A DNA stretch of 64,000 nucleotides from Enterococcus_G camelliae (GTDB lineage: Bacteria; Bacillota; Bacilli; Lactobacillales; Enterococcaceae): contig NZ_JBHUMO010000001.1 of assembly GCF_042685105.1 (NCBI RefSeq), positions 1 through 64,000 of the forward strand. Direction: 5' to 3'. The notes below the pieces were generated by a model. The model was not told the origin of the DNA. It made no database searches and saw nothing but the letters and a program-made list of their open reading frames with translations. Numbering within the stretch: position 1 is the stretch's first letter; each line of letters opens with the position of its first letter. A program made the position numbers and the translations under genes. This document shows positions 8,995 through 17,492 of the stretch, in pieces.

Positions 8995-11117
8995 ATGAAA
9001 AAAACTTGTTGAATCTTATGAACTCCCTCTCTATTGAAGAAAAAATTGGACAGTTGATTCAAATTACACCAGATTTTTTTGATAGTGAGGGAGAAGTGAC
9101 AGGACCAGCTCAAGCTTGGAACTTAGACAAGCGAGCATTGTATCAAGTTGGATCAGTGCTAGGTACCCATACTCGAGAACAGGTCGAAATGATTCAAAAA
9201 AAATATTTGCAACGTAGTAAACATAAAATACCGCTACTTTTTATGGCAGACGTCATCCATGGATATGAGCATATTTTCCCCATTCCTTTAGCATTAGCAG
9301 CTTCGTTTGATGAGAAAGTTGTAGAAAGAATGGCTCACTATTCGGCAAAAGAGGCAGCCGATGCTGGCATTCACGTGACATTTTCCCCTATGGCTGATCA
9401 TGTAACCGATGCAAGATGGGGCAGAGTGCTGGAAAGTAGTGGAGAGGACCCCAGATTGGCAGCACGCTTGACCGCAGCCTATGTTCGTGGCTATCAAGGG
9501 GAAAGTCTGGATGATCCCAACAAGATTGCCTCTTGTGTGAAACATTTTGTTGGATATGGTGCTGCTAAAGGCGGTCGTGATTACAATGAGGCCAACTTAT
9601 CGGATGTTGAGTTGTATCAAAATTATCTGCCTGCTTTTCAACAAGCAATCGAAGCGGGAGCAAAATTTGTCATGACGGCTTTTCAAAGCGTATCTGGGGT
9701 ACCTATGACCGCAAATCGCCCACTTATTCAACATGTATTACGAGAGTTATTGAAATTTGAAGGGGTTGTCATTTCAGATTGGGGGGCTGTCCAAGAACTC
9801 TGTGCCCATCGTGTAGCTGAGAATAGTAGCGAGGCAGCTAAACTTGCATTCCAAGCTGGAATAGAAATTGAAATGATGTCCAATTGTTATCATGAACACT
9901 TAGAACATTTAGTAAGTGAAAATGGTTGGGAAGAGTTATTGGACCAAGCAGTTTGGCGTATTTTAATGGTAAAAAATGAATTGAATTTATTTGAAAATCC
10001 ATATCGTTCAATGAATAGTCGTGTACATTCGAATGAATATAGAAAAGTGAATAATGAAATAGCAATTCGGACACCTGTTTTATTAAAAAACGAACATCAA
10101 GTATTACCGCTCAAGAAAAATGAAAAAATTGTTTTGTTAGGATCAAAGGCCGATTCGCAAGATGTTTTAGGAGCTTGGTCATGGATTGGAAAACAAGAGA
10201 TGGCTATTTCTTTAAAACAAGGATTGGTCGATGGTGGCAATGATACATTGACATTCATTAAAGGAACACCATCTGAACGATTGCAAGATGCAGAAGTTGT
10301 GAGAGCGATTCAGGAAGCGGACAAAATAATCGTAGCGATAGGGGAAACGAGTGAAGAAACTGGGGAAGCTGCTAGCAAGGTTCATTTAAGAGTGCCTTTC
10401 GAAGATCAATTATGGTTGGATGAACTTCACAAAATGGGGAAAGTAACGATTGCGGTAATTTTTGCTGGCCGACCATTAGTTTTAACAGATATTGAACCAA
10501 AAGTTGATGGGTTAGTTATGGCTTGGTTTCCAGGCAGTGAGGCAGGACACATATTAGCACAATTATTAACAGGAGACTTTGATTTTTCAGGGAGACTACC
10601 GATGTCCTTTCCACAGAATGAAGGACAGCTTCCTTTGACATATCAACAAATGGAGACAGGTCGACCACTTACTCAAACAAATTATCAAGAAAAATATCTT
10701 TCGAAATATTTGGATTGTTCAAATGATCCTCTCTATGAATTTGGTTTTGGATTGCAATATGCCACAGTAAGTTGGAAGGATATTCAACTATCGACCAATC
10801 AGCTATCAGATGAATGCTCGACTAGATTAACAATGACGGTGAGTAATGATGCAACTATTCCAACACACTCAATTGTTCAACTCTATATGCGGGATGAAGT
10901 TACCACAGTGGTAAGACCGATGATTGAATTATTAGATGTGAAGGTTGTAAAATTAGAACCCCAGCAAAAAGTTGATATTACCTTTACTATTGATAAAAAA
11001 GATTTGAAATATGTTCATGCTGATTTGACCAAACAAATTGAACTTGGCAGAGTGACCTTTTTCATTGGTGAAAGTAGTAAGCGTATCGTATGGAGTGCCC
11101 CGTGCTTTGTTGGATAG
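8991..11117 (+). CDS. GH3 beta-glucosidase
   Basis: A 708-residue family 3 glycoside hydrolase with no signal peptide, hence cytoplasmic. It has the N-terminal TIM barrel (residues about 15-330) with KHFVGYG and the nucleophile Asp in VVISDWGAV, the alpha/beta sandwich domain (about 360-590), and a C-terminal fibronectin-III-like domain (VQLYMRDE onward). The family releases beta-linked glucose or related sugars from the non-reducing end. The start overlaps the GH1 stop (ATGA), so the two hydrolases are translationally coupled. Together they suggest that a mixed or longer beta-glucoside is handled: GH3 trims the unphosphorylated oligosaccharide and GH1 takes the phosphorylated disaccharide. 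The exact linkage specificity cannot be read. Confidence 0.94.
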   Translation: MNEKNLLNLMNSLSIEEKIGQLIQITPDFFDSEGEVTGPAQAWNLDKRALYQVGSVLGTHTREQVEMIQKKYLQRSKHKIPLLFMADVIHGYEHIFPIPLALAASFDEKVVERMAHYSAKEAADAGIHVTFSPMADHVTDARWGRVLESSGEDPRLAARLTAAYVRGYQGESLDDPNKIASCVKHFVGYGAAKGGRDYNEANLSDVELYQNYLPAFQQAIEAGAKFVMTAFQSVSGVPMTANRPLIQHVLRELLKFEGVVISDWGAVQELCAHRVAENSSEAAKLAFQAGIEIEMMSNCYHEHLEHLVSENGWEELLDQAVWRILMVKNELNLFENPYRSMNSRVHSNEYRKVNNEIAIRTPVLLKNEHQVLPLKKNEKIVLLGSKADSQDVLGAWSWIGKQEMAISLKQGLVDGGNDTLTFIKGTPSERLQDAEVVRAIQEADKIIVAIGETSEETGEAASKVHLRVPFEDQLWLDELHKMGKVTIAVIFAGRPLVLTDIEPKVDGLVMAWFPGSEAGHILAQLLTGDFDFSGRLPMSFPQNEGQLPLTYQQMETGRPLTQTNYQEKYLSKYLDCSNDPLYEFGFGLQYATVSWKDIQLSTNQLSDECSTRLTMTVSNDATIPTHSIVQLYMRDEVTTVVRPMIELLDVKVVKLEPQQKVDITFTIDKKDLKYVHADLTKQIELGRVTFFIGESSKRIVWSAPCFVG

Positions 11118-11142
11118 AATTCAAGGACATGTAAAGAAAATT

Positions 11143-11227
11143 CAGTCAATTTGGTACAACTTGTACCAACCTGACTGTCTCTTTCAAATTGACGGAACGA
11201 CAACCAATTTGATCAGGACTCATTGAA
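11143..11227 (+). repeat. Second copy of the palindrome plus 40-bp element (control module)
   Basis: TTGGTACAACTTGTACCAA at 11151-11169, flanked by CAGTCA/TGACTG, is an inverted repeat sharing TGGTACA-N3-TGTACCA with 7421-7437. It is followed after 19 bases by a 40-bp block (11188-11227) that aligns without gaps to 7456-7495 (29/40). The spacing in the first copy is 18 bases. The copy lacks a T-run, so it is more easily explained as an operator than as a terminator. Confidence 0.7.
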
Positions 11228-11231
11228 TTTG

Positions 11232-11270
11232 AAAACGTTTTTATTTATACTTACATAGTAAAAACGTTTT
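11232..11270 (+). promoter_or_regulatory. Two LacI-type operators before the LacI regulator
   Basis: Two copies of the perfect palindrome AAAACGTTTT lie at 11232-11241 and 11261-11270, with centres 29 bases apart, directly upstream of the LacI gene. The first overlaps a plausible -35 (TTGAAA at 11229). The same core lies in a longer palindrome at 12302-12319. This is the expected pattern for an autoregulated LacI-family repressor. Confidence 0.82.
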
Positions 11271-11286
11271 CAGTGAAGAGGTGTTC

Positions 11287-12294
11287 ATGATGGGACAGAA
11301 AATAACTATTCGGGATGTAGCTCGTGAAGCCCAAGTTTCAATCGCAACTGTCTCGAAGGCATTAAATGGTGTGGATGTTGTACGCCCAGAAACAAAAAAA
11401 AGAATTGTAGAAGCGGCGAAAAATTTACATTATGTACCAAACTTGAGAGGGAAACAATTAAAAGCCCAGCGAACGAAAATGTTGGGATTTTATACGCATA
11501 CGATTGTTGGTCCATTTTTTAGCGTTTTAGTTCAAGCTATTTCTCAAGAAGCGGAGCGTTTTGGTTATGGAGTGAGCATCATTATATCCGCAGATAAAAA
11601 TGTATTGCGAAATCATATGTTTGGACACACGGTGGATGGTTTGATTGGATTTGAAGATATGATTGATGTTTCAGATTTAGCAGCGATTAAAAGAGAAGGA
11701 CTAAAAGCTGTTTTTATTGATCGTTTAATTTGTGATGAGGGGATTAGTAGTATTACTTTTGATTCATTTCAAGCAGGAAAACAACTAACCGATTATTTGT
11801 TATCACTGAATCATAATAAAATTGCTTTCTTTAAGGGTCCGCAAGGTGTCTATGATAGTGAAGAGCGTTTTCGTGGCTACCTAGCATCACTTAAAGAGCA
11901 TGGAATACCACTTGAATCCAATTACATAGTGGATGGTGATTTTAATGAACAGACTAGCTATAAACGGGTTATTGATCTTTTAGAAAAGCTATCTAAAAAA
12001 GACTATCCAACAGCCATAATTGGTGGGAATGACTTAAGTGCGTTAGGAATCATTCAGGGGATATTCGCCAAAGGGTATCAAGTACCAGCTGATTTTAGCG
12101 TTGTCGGATTCGACAATATTGATGCATTGCGTTATTTTAAGCCTTCGCTTACGACAATCGATAATCCTATTGAAGAACAGGGGAAGCAAGCCGTTAAAGT
12201 TCTTGTGGATTTAATTAATGAACAAGGGAGTGGAGCAAGTTATCAGCTACCTACTCGGCTTATTGAGAGGGAAAGTACAAGAATGATTGAATAG
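11287..12294 (+). CDS. LacI family repressor of the beta-glucoside locus
   Basis: A 335-residue LacI/GalR regulator. The N-terminal HTH reads ITIRDVAREAQVSIATVSKALNG, followed by a hinge (YVPNLRGKQLKAQRT) and a periplasmic-binding-protein-like effector domain from about residue 60. ATG 11287 is chosen for spacing from GAAGAGG; the GTG at 11281 overlaps that site, and ATG 11290 is nearly as good. Operators made of AAAACGTTTT flank the gene on both sides (11232-11270 and 12302-12319), so it likely represses itself and the ABC transporter operon. The effector is presumably an imported beta-glucoside or its phosphate. Confidence 0.93.
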   Translation: MMGQKITIRDVAREAQVSIATVSKALNGVDVVRPETKKRIVEAAKNLHYVPNLRGKQLKAQRTKMLGFYTHTIVGPFFSVLVQAISQEAERFGYGVSIIISADKNVLRNHMFGHTVDGLIGFEDMIDVSDLAAIKREGLKAVFIDRLICDEGISSITFDSFQAGKQLTDYLLSLNHNKIAFFKGPQGVYDSEERFRGYLASLKEHGIPLESNYIVDGDFNEQTSYKRVIDLLEKLSKKDYPTAIIGGNDLSALGIIQGIFAKGYQVPADFSVVGFDNIDALRYFKPSLTTIDNPIEEQGKQAVKVLVDLINEQGSGASYQLPTRLIERESTRMIE

Positions 12295-12301
12295 ACCAAA
12301 A

Positions 12302-12319
12302 AATAAAAACGTTTTTATT
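12302..12319 (+). promoter_or_regulatory. LacI-type operator before the ABC transporter
   Basis: AATAAAAACGTTTTTATT is a perfect 18-bp palindrome just upstream of the ribosome site of the first permease gene. It contains the same AAAACGTTTT core as the two sites before the LacI gene. No clear separate promoter is visible, so it may act as a roadblock or govern a weak internal promoter. Confidence 0.78.
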
Positions 12320-12335
12320 GAGAGGGGCAAGTTAA

Positions 12336-13277
12336 ATGGAAGGGAAAAAAAGAGTAGCAACGAATCGGGTAAAACGATTCGGTCACGATTTTCAGAGACA
12401 ATGGCAATTACAAGGTATGGCACTTTCTGGTGTGATTTACATGATTATTTTTAATTTTATTCCGATATATGGATTAGTCATTGCTTTTAAGAATTACACA
12501 GTTATTGATACAATTCAGAACGCACAATGGGTTGGTTTGGATAACTTCAAGGTAATTATGAATGATAAATATTTTTGGCAATCAGTAGTTAATACGTTAG
12601 GTATTAGTTTTTTGAAATTATTGTTTGGTTTTGTTTTACCAATTATTATAGCGGTTATGATTTATGAGCTTCGCGATAGCGTCTTTAAGCGCGTGGTTCA
12701 AACGATTTCTTATCTTCCCCATTTTCTATCATGGATTATCTTAGGTGGGATGTTAATTACTTGGTTTTCTTCGAATGGGATGTTCAATCAGTTACTTAGT
12801 CTGATTGGTATTCAATCACAAAGTAATCATATGCTAGATGCAGGTAAATATTGGTGGATTGCTTCAATCTCTGATGTTTGGAAAGAAGCTGGGTGGGGAA
12901 CCATTCTTTATCTTGCAACAATGGCCAAAATCGATCCAACGTATTACGAGGCTGCGAAAATGGATGGTGCGAGCCGTCTACGTCAGATTTGGAGTATTAC
13001 AATTCCAATGATTCGAAATATTATTTCCTTAAACTTAATTCTTACTATAAGTGGCCTACTTAATTCCAATTTGGATCAAACACTTGTCTTAATGAATTCT
13101 CAAAATCAACCCAGATCTGAAGTTATCAATTCTTACGTGTATCGTATTGGGTTAATGCAAGGCGATTTTTCTTATGCAACTGCAGTAGGATTAGGCATTT
13201 CAGTAATATCTCTTATTTTATTGGTAGTTACTAATTTTGTTACCAAAAAATTAAATGATAATCAATCTGTACTATAG
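12336..13277 (+). CDS. Sugar ABC transporter permease, LplB type
   Basis: A 313-residue inner subunit of a carbohydrate ABC importer. About six transmembrane segments are visible, the first at roughly residues 27-48. The EAA loop that contacts the ATPase is YYEAAKMDGASRLRQIWSITIPM. It resembles the LplB/YteP branch, which moves di- and oligosaccharides and generally borrows a shared MsmX-type ATPase encoded elsewhere; no ATPase gene is present in this locus. ATG 12336 follows GAGAGGGGCAAG. It is the first gene after the LacI operator at 12302-12319 and is followed 17 bases later by the partner permease. Confidence 0.94.
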   Translation: MEGKKRVATNRVKRFGHDFQRQWQLQGMALSGVIYMIIFNFIPIYGLVIAFKNYTVIDTIQNAQWVGLDNFKVIMNDKYFWQSVVNTLGISFLKLLFGFVLPIIIAVMIYELRDSVFKRVVQTISYLPHFLSWIILGGMLITWFSSNGMFNQLLSLIGIQSQSNHMLDAGKYWWIASISDVWKEAGWGTILYLATMAKIDPTYYEAAKMDGASRLRQIWSITIPMIRNIISLNLILTISGLLNSNLDQTLVLMNSQNQPRSEVINSYVYRIGLMQGDFSYATAVGLGISVISLILLVVTNFVTKKLNDNQSVL

Positions 13278-13294
13278 AGAGGTGAACAGTTTAG

Positions 13295-14194
13295 ATGAAA
13301 ACAAGAAGTAGTGGTGCAAAAAGGATAAAAGATAAAGATAGTCAAATATTTAATGTAATAAATATTTGCTTACTCATATTATTTACCATCATTATCATCG
13401 TACCTATTTGGAATATTGTTGCCTCTTCATTTGCAACGAGCGATGCGTTAGCTAAAGGCAATTTTATTTTTTGGCCTGAAGAAACATCGTTAGATAATTA
13501 TATTCGTGTGTTGAGTGATAGTAGTTTATGGTCAGCGTTATTTATCTCTGTTTCTAAGACGGTTATTGGTGTTTTAGCACACACGGCATTTTGTGCCATA
13601 GTGGCCTATGCATTGAGTAAAAGAGGGCTAAAAGGTAGAAATCTTTATTCTAGTCTAGGATTAATAACAATGCTGTTTTCAGGAGGGATGATACCGACTT
13701 ATTTATTAATCAAATCATTGGGATTGTTAAATACGTTTTGGGTTTATATCATTCCATCTTTGTTGAGTTATTACGATGTCATTATTCTGATGAACTTTTT
13801 CCGAGATGTTCCAATATCATTGGAAGAATCAGCCAAAATTGATGGTGCGAGCGATTGGTTAGTTTTTCAAAAAATATTTTTGCCGCTTTCGAAACCAGCA
13901 TTGGCTACAATTGCGTTATTCCATGGCGTATGGCAATGGAATGATTTTATGACAGCCAAATTGTATGTGACAGATAAAGCACTTTATCCGTTGCAAATGA
14001 AATTGTACGAAATTATTACACAATCACAAGCTGCTTCATCACAAGGATTGAATGCAGCAATCGAAATAGGCACGACTTCTAAAGGGATTCAATTGGCTAC
14101 GATTGTTGTTACGACTGTACCAATTTTAATTATCTATCCATTATTACAAAAGCACTTTATTTCAGGAATGATGTTAGGTGCGGTTAAAGAATAG
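13295..14194 (+). CDS. Sugar ABC transporter permease, YtcP/LplC type
   Basis: The 299-residue partner permease. There are about six transmembrane segments starting at residue 22 and the EAA loop SLEESAKIDGASDWLVFQKIFLPL. The end FISGMMLGAVKE is characteristic of the LplC/YtcP subgroup. The start is ATG 13295 after AGAGAGGTGAAC. It forms a heterodimer with the product of the preceding gene and receives substrate from the lipoprotein encoded next. Confidence 0.94.
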   Translation: MKTRSSGAKRIKDKDSQIFNVINICLLILFTIIIIVPIWNIVASSFATSDALAKGNFIFWPEETSLDNYIRVLSDSSLWSALFISVSKTVIGVLAHTAFCAIVAYALSKRGLKGRNLYSSLGLITMLFSGGMIPTYLLIKSLGLLNTFWVYIIPSLLSYYDVIILMNFFRDVPISLEESAKIDGASDWLVFQKIFLPLSKPALATIALFHGVWQWNDFMTAKLYVTDKALYPLQMKLYEIITQSQAASSQGLNAAIEIGTTSKGIQLATIVVTTVPILIIYPLLQKHFISGMMLGAVKE

Positions 14195-14208
14195 GAGGAA
14201 AAATAGTA

Positions 14209-15855
14209 ATGAAAGCAAATTGGAAAAAAGGATTACTTACTTTGGGGCTGGCGAGTGGATTAATAATGAGTTTAGCCGCTTGTGGCAGCAAAAAAGATAC
14301 TAACGAAAGTGGTTCGGCGAAGTTACCATCGATATCCAAAAGATACAAAATAGACAAAGAAACACCAGCATGGAAAATCGATACAAAAAAAGAAACAACG
14401 ACACTAACTTGGTATGTAAATGCTGACTGGTGGAATACTGAGTTTGGCAAAGATATGGTAACAAAAAAAATAAAAGAAGATTTGAATATTAACATCAAAT
14501 TTATAACAGGTGATGATACAAAATTAAACACGTATTTTGCTGGTGGAGATATGCCGGATATTGTGTCAGTCTTTGATTCCAACTCTTCTGTGGCACGTAA
14601 AGCAAATACCTGGGCATATTCATTACAAGATTTAGCTGATAAATATGATCCATATTTTTACAATGTAGCAAGTAAAGATACACTTAATTGGTATAAATTA
14701 TCTGATGACAAAACATATGGCTACCCAGATTATTCTAATACACAAGCGGATTACGATAGTGGGAATATTTATACTCGCGATGCGTTTATTATTCGAAAAG
14801 ATGTATACGAAGCCATTGGTAAACCAGATATGACAACACCAGAGAACTTTGTAAAGGCAATGAAATTAATTAAGGAAAAATTTCCTGATTTGATTCCTTT
14901 TGGCTTTAATGACTTTGCTTCGGACGGTTCATCAAATGGATCGATGGATGGAGTTGTCCAAGATATGTTGGGTGTTCCATATACAAAAGATGGAAAATAC
15001 TATGACCGCAATCTGGATGAAGACTATATCAACTGGGTCAAAGCATTCCGACAAGTACATCAAGATGGAAATATAAGTGATGATTCTTTCACGGATGATG
15101 GAGATAAATTTAAAGAAAAAGTTCAAACAGGAAAATATGCAACAATAATGATGGGTTCTTTCGTCAATCAAGGGATTGCTCTTCAAACATTTGCTTCATC
15201 TAATCCAAACTCCGCATATATTGCAGTAAATGGTATTCAAAGTACAAAAGGACGCAAAGCAACACTGTCACAAGCGGGAATTTCTGGGTGGATGATTAAC
15301 TACATTAGTAAACAAAGCAAAGATCCAGCAAAAGCTATGCAAGTATTCACCTATTTACTTAGTGAAGAAGGTCAAATGTTAACGAACTTTGGTATTGAAG
15401 GACAAACTTATACTAAAGATGCTGATGGTACGGTTCATTGGACTGAATCTGCTAGCCAAGTACAAAGTAATGAACCTGAAAAATGGCAAAAAGAATACCG
15501 AATTGGTGAGTTTATTCAATTTGGGCACGATCGATACAAAGCACTAAATCCAGATTCTTATGTATCTGCTGTAAAACAAATGCAAGAATGGGGTACAGGA
15601 AAATTAAAATCTCAATTTGTAACAGAAAACATTGGACCGGATTCTGGAACACAAGAAGCACGTGCCTTGAGTGCAGTTCAAACAAATTGGGGAACCACTC
15701 TTGTGGGAATGTTGCGTTCAGATAGCGATGAGCAATTAGAGTCAATTTTGAAAAAATACAAAACATTCCAAAAGGATAACAATATTGAAGCAATTAATAA
15801 AGTAAGAAATGAAAAAATAGCTGAAAATAAGAAAAAATTGGGTTTAGATGAATAA
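14209..15855 (+). CDS. Sugar-binding lipoprotein of ABC importer, LplA type
   Basis: A 548-residue extracellular solute-binding protein. The signal peptide ends in a lipobox LAAC with Cys at about residue 25, so it is lipid-anchored on the outer face of the membrane. The large size (over 500 residues) is typical of LplA/YtcQ-type binding proteins for oligosaccharides. ATG 14209 follows TAGGAGGAAAAATAGTA. It sits immediately after its two permeases; an ATPase is missing from the locus. The substrate is inferred from the neighbouring beta-glucosidases. Confidence 0.94.
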   Translation: MKANWKKGLLTLGLASGLIMSLAACGSKKDTNESGSAKLPSISKRYKIDKETPAWKIDTKKETTTLTWYVNADWWNTEFGKDMVTKKIKEDLNINIKFITGDDTKLNTYFAGGDMPDIVSVFDSNSSVARKANTWAYSLQDLADKYDPYFYNVASKDTLNWYKLSDDKTYGYPDYSNTQADYDSGNIYTRDAFIIRKDVYEAIGKPDMTTPENFVKAMKLIKEKFPDLIPFGFNDFASDGSSNGSMDGVVQDMLGVPYTKDGKYYDRNLDEDYINWVKAFRQVHQDGNISDDSFTDDGDKFKEKVQTGKYATIMMGSFVNQGIALQTFASSNPNSAYIAVNGIQSTKGRKATLSQAGISGWMINYISKQSKDPAKAMQVFTYLLSEEGQMLTNFGIEGQTYTKDADGTVHWTESASQVQSNEPEKWQKEYRIGEFIQFGHDRYKALNPDSYVSAVKQMQEWGTGKLKSQFVTENIGPDSGTQEARALSAVQTNWGTTLVGMLRSDSDEQLESILKKYKTFQKDNNIEAINKVRNEKIAENKKKLGLDE

Positions 15856-15882
15856 GATATAAGCAATGGAGGAGAAGAAAGA

Positions 15883-16491
15883 ATGAATGGATGGTTTGAT
15901 TCAAACGGGAAAATATATCAGATAATGCAACTGTGCAGTGACTTATTAGTACTAACAATCATTATGATTCTTTCTTCCATTCCTTTAATTACGATTGGCG
16001 CAGCTTTGACTGCTGGATATACAGTAGCATTTGGCATAATCGAACAGAAGGGACAATCAATATCAAAAGAATACTTTAAGTCATTTAAAAAGAATTTCTG
16101 GAACGCGACGAAAATATGGTGCAGCTATTTAGTTGTTATTTTTATACTGATAGTTAGCATTCCTTTTGTTAGCAAATTTAGTTGGATTCAATATCCAATG
16201 CTACTTTTATTTACCATTTTCATGATGACCTGTATGATAGTATTTCCACTTCTTTCTCGATTTGAAAATAATGCTCTTATTACCTTAAAAAATTCTTTCT
16301 TTCTTGTTTTGCAATATGTTCCTTCTGCAATTTTAATTTTTGGAGTATGGTTCTTGTATTTTATAGGTGGTATTTTTGTCCATAAGCTCTTTCTAGTGTG
16401 GCTTTTTTGGGGCTTAGGTACGTGTATAGTGGTAAATTCATGGTTATTTCAACAAATAATTAAACGATACGAGTTAAATGAAAAGAGGTAA
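15883..16491 (+). CDS. YesL-like DUF624 membrane protein
   Basis: A 202-residue integral membrane protein of the DUF624/YesL family, with about five hydrophobic segments (the first around residues 20-50, including the conserved-looking SIPLITIGAALTAGYTVAFG). Members usually accompany LplABC-type sugar importers and GH genes, exactly as here, but their biochemical role is not established. ATG 15883 follows GGAGGAGAAAGA. Transcription continues into the ROK kinase five bases later. Confidence 0.9.
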   Translation: MNGWFDSNGKIYQIMQLCSDLLVLTIIMILSSIPLITIGAALTAGYTVAFGIIEQKGQSISKEYFKSFKKNFWNATKIWCSYLVVIFILIVSIPFVSKFSWIQYPMLLLFTIFMMTCMIVFPLLSRFENNALITLKNSFFLVLQYVPSAILIFGVWFLYFIGGIFVHKLFLVWLFWGLGTCIVVNSWLFQQIIKRYELNEKR

Positions 16492-16496
16492 GTGTA

Positions 16497-17420
16497 GTGT
16501 TTATCGGGATAGATATAGGTGGAACAACCATTAAATACGGATTGGTGGATGATCAAGGGAGAGTGTCTACTAAAAATTCAGTTCAAACGAGTCACATAAA
16601 GGATGACTTGATTCACCAACTAGTGACCATTATAGATAATTATAAAGATGAAGAAATTGACGGAGTAGGAATTAGTGCCCCCGGAATCATTCAAAAAAAT
16701 GGATTGATGACCACAGCTGGGTCTATTCACAGTTTATATGGAACAAATTTAAAAATGGTATTAGAGGAGAAGGTGAATCTTCCTATATCAATTATTAATG
16801 ATGCGAATGCAGTAGCTATTGCAGAAAAGTGGATAGGGAACGCAAAAGATTTCGAAAATTATTTATGTGTCGTTCTGGGTACTGGAATTGGTGGTGGAAT
16901 CGTTATCGATGGAAAATTATTCAGTGGTGCCCATGGTATGGCTGGAGAATTTGGTTGGATGTTAATTGATCGTTTACCTGAAGAAGATATAGAAAAGGTT
17001 TCATATAATCAACGAGCAGCAGTCGTTGGCGGTTTGTGTCATCAATACAATCTTAAAAAACATCTGGAGAATTTAGAAGCTGAGGATGTAGATGTATATG
17101 ATGCTTTTGAAATAATGAACCGAGCAAAAAATGGGGAAAAAGTTGCTCAGTCGGTATTAGAACAGTTTTATACCGATTTAAGTGTAGGACTTATGAATCT
17201 GATGTGCAATTTTGATCCTGAGGCTATTTTAATTGGCGGTGGAATCAGTGGAAATGAAGAATTCAGTAATCAATTGAAACAGCGATTAGAGGAATTATTA
17301 AGCAAACATGAAAGTTTTCATCGGCTAAAAAATATTATTCAGATTCCTATTATTCCAACTAAATTGCAAAATGATGCTGGAATGATTGGGGCAGTATATA
17401 CGTTAAAACAATTTTTGTAG
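16497..17420 (+). CDS. ROK family sugar kinase (beta-glucoside kinase candidate)
   Basis: A 307-residue ROK kinase. The phosphate-binding DIGGTTIKYG motif is at the N-terminus, the catalytic Asp lies in INDANAVAIAE, and GTGIGGGIVIDG is followed by AGEFGWM. The zinc-binding Cys cluster of classical ROK glucokinases is absent: after GEFGWM the sequence has no Cys/His cluster. The best-known ROK member fitting this context is BglK, an ATP-dependent beta-glucoside kinase that makes the 6-phosphate of cellobiose-like disaccharides. That would supply the GH1 enzyme in a locus with an ABC importer and no PTS. Fructokinase or glucokinase remain possible. GTG 16497 follows AAGAGGTAAGT. Confidence 0.88.
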   Translation: MFIGIDIGGTTIKYGLVDDQGRVSTKNSVQTSHIKDDLIHQLVTIIDNYKDEEIDGVGISAPGIIQKNGLMTTAGSIHSLYGTNLKMVLEEKVNLPISIINDANAVAIAEKWIGNAKDFENYLCVVLGTGIGGGIVIDGKLFSGAHGMAGEFGWMLIDRLPEEDIEKVSYNQRAAVVGGLCHQYNLKKHLENLEAEDVDVYDAFEIMNRAKNGEKVAQSVLEQFYTDLSVGLMNLMCNFDPEAILIGGGISGNEEFSNQLKQRLEELLSKHESFHRLKNIIQIPIIPTKLQNDAGMIGAVYTLKQFL

Positions 17421-17428
17421 TGTATGTT

Positions 17429-17475
17429 GATGCGGTGGAGACAGTCAATTGACGACTCTACCGCATCATTTATTG
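17429..17475 (+). terminator. Terminator of beta-glucoside operon
   Basis: GATGCGGTGGAG (17429-17440) pairs with CTCTACCGCATC (17456-17467) with one G-U pair; the loop contains a second small stem (GTCAATTGAC). The following T-rich tract is weak (ATTTATTGTTATTT). It separates the ROK gene from the convergent XRE gene. Confidence 0.7.
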
Positions 17476-17492
17476 TTATTTGGATGGTATAC

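Noticed and set aside
14184..14582. 132-codon frame on the - strand
   Set aside because: Antisense to the start of the sugar-binding lipoprotein gene; no ribosome site.
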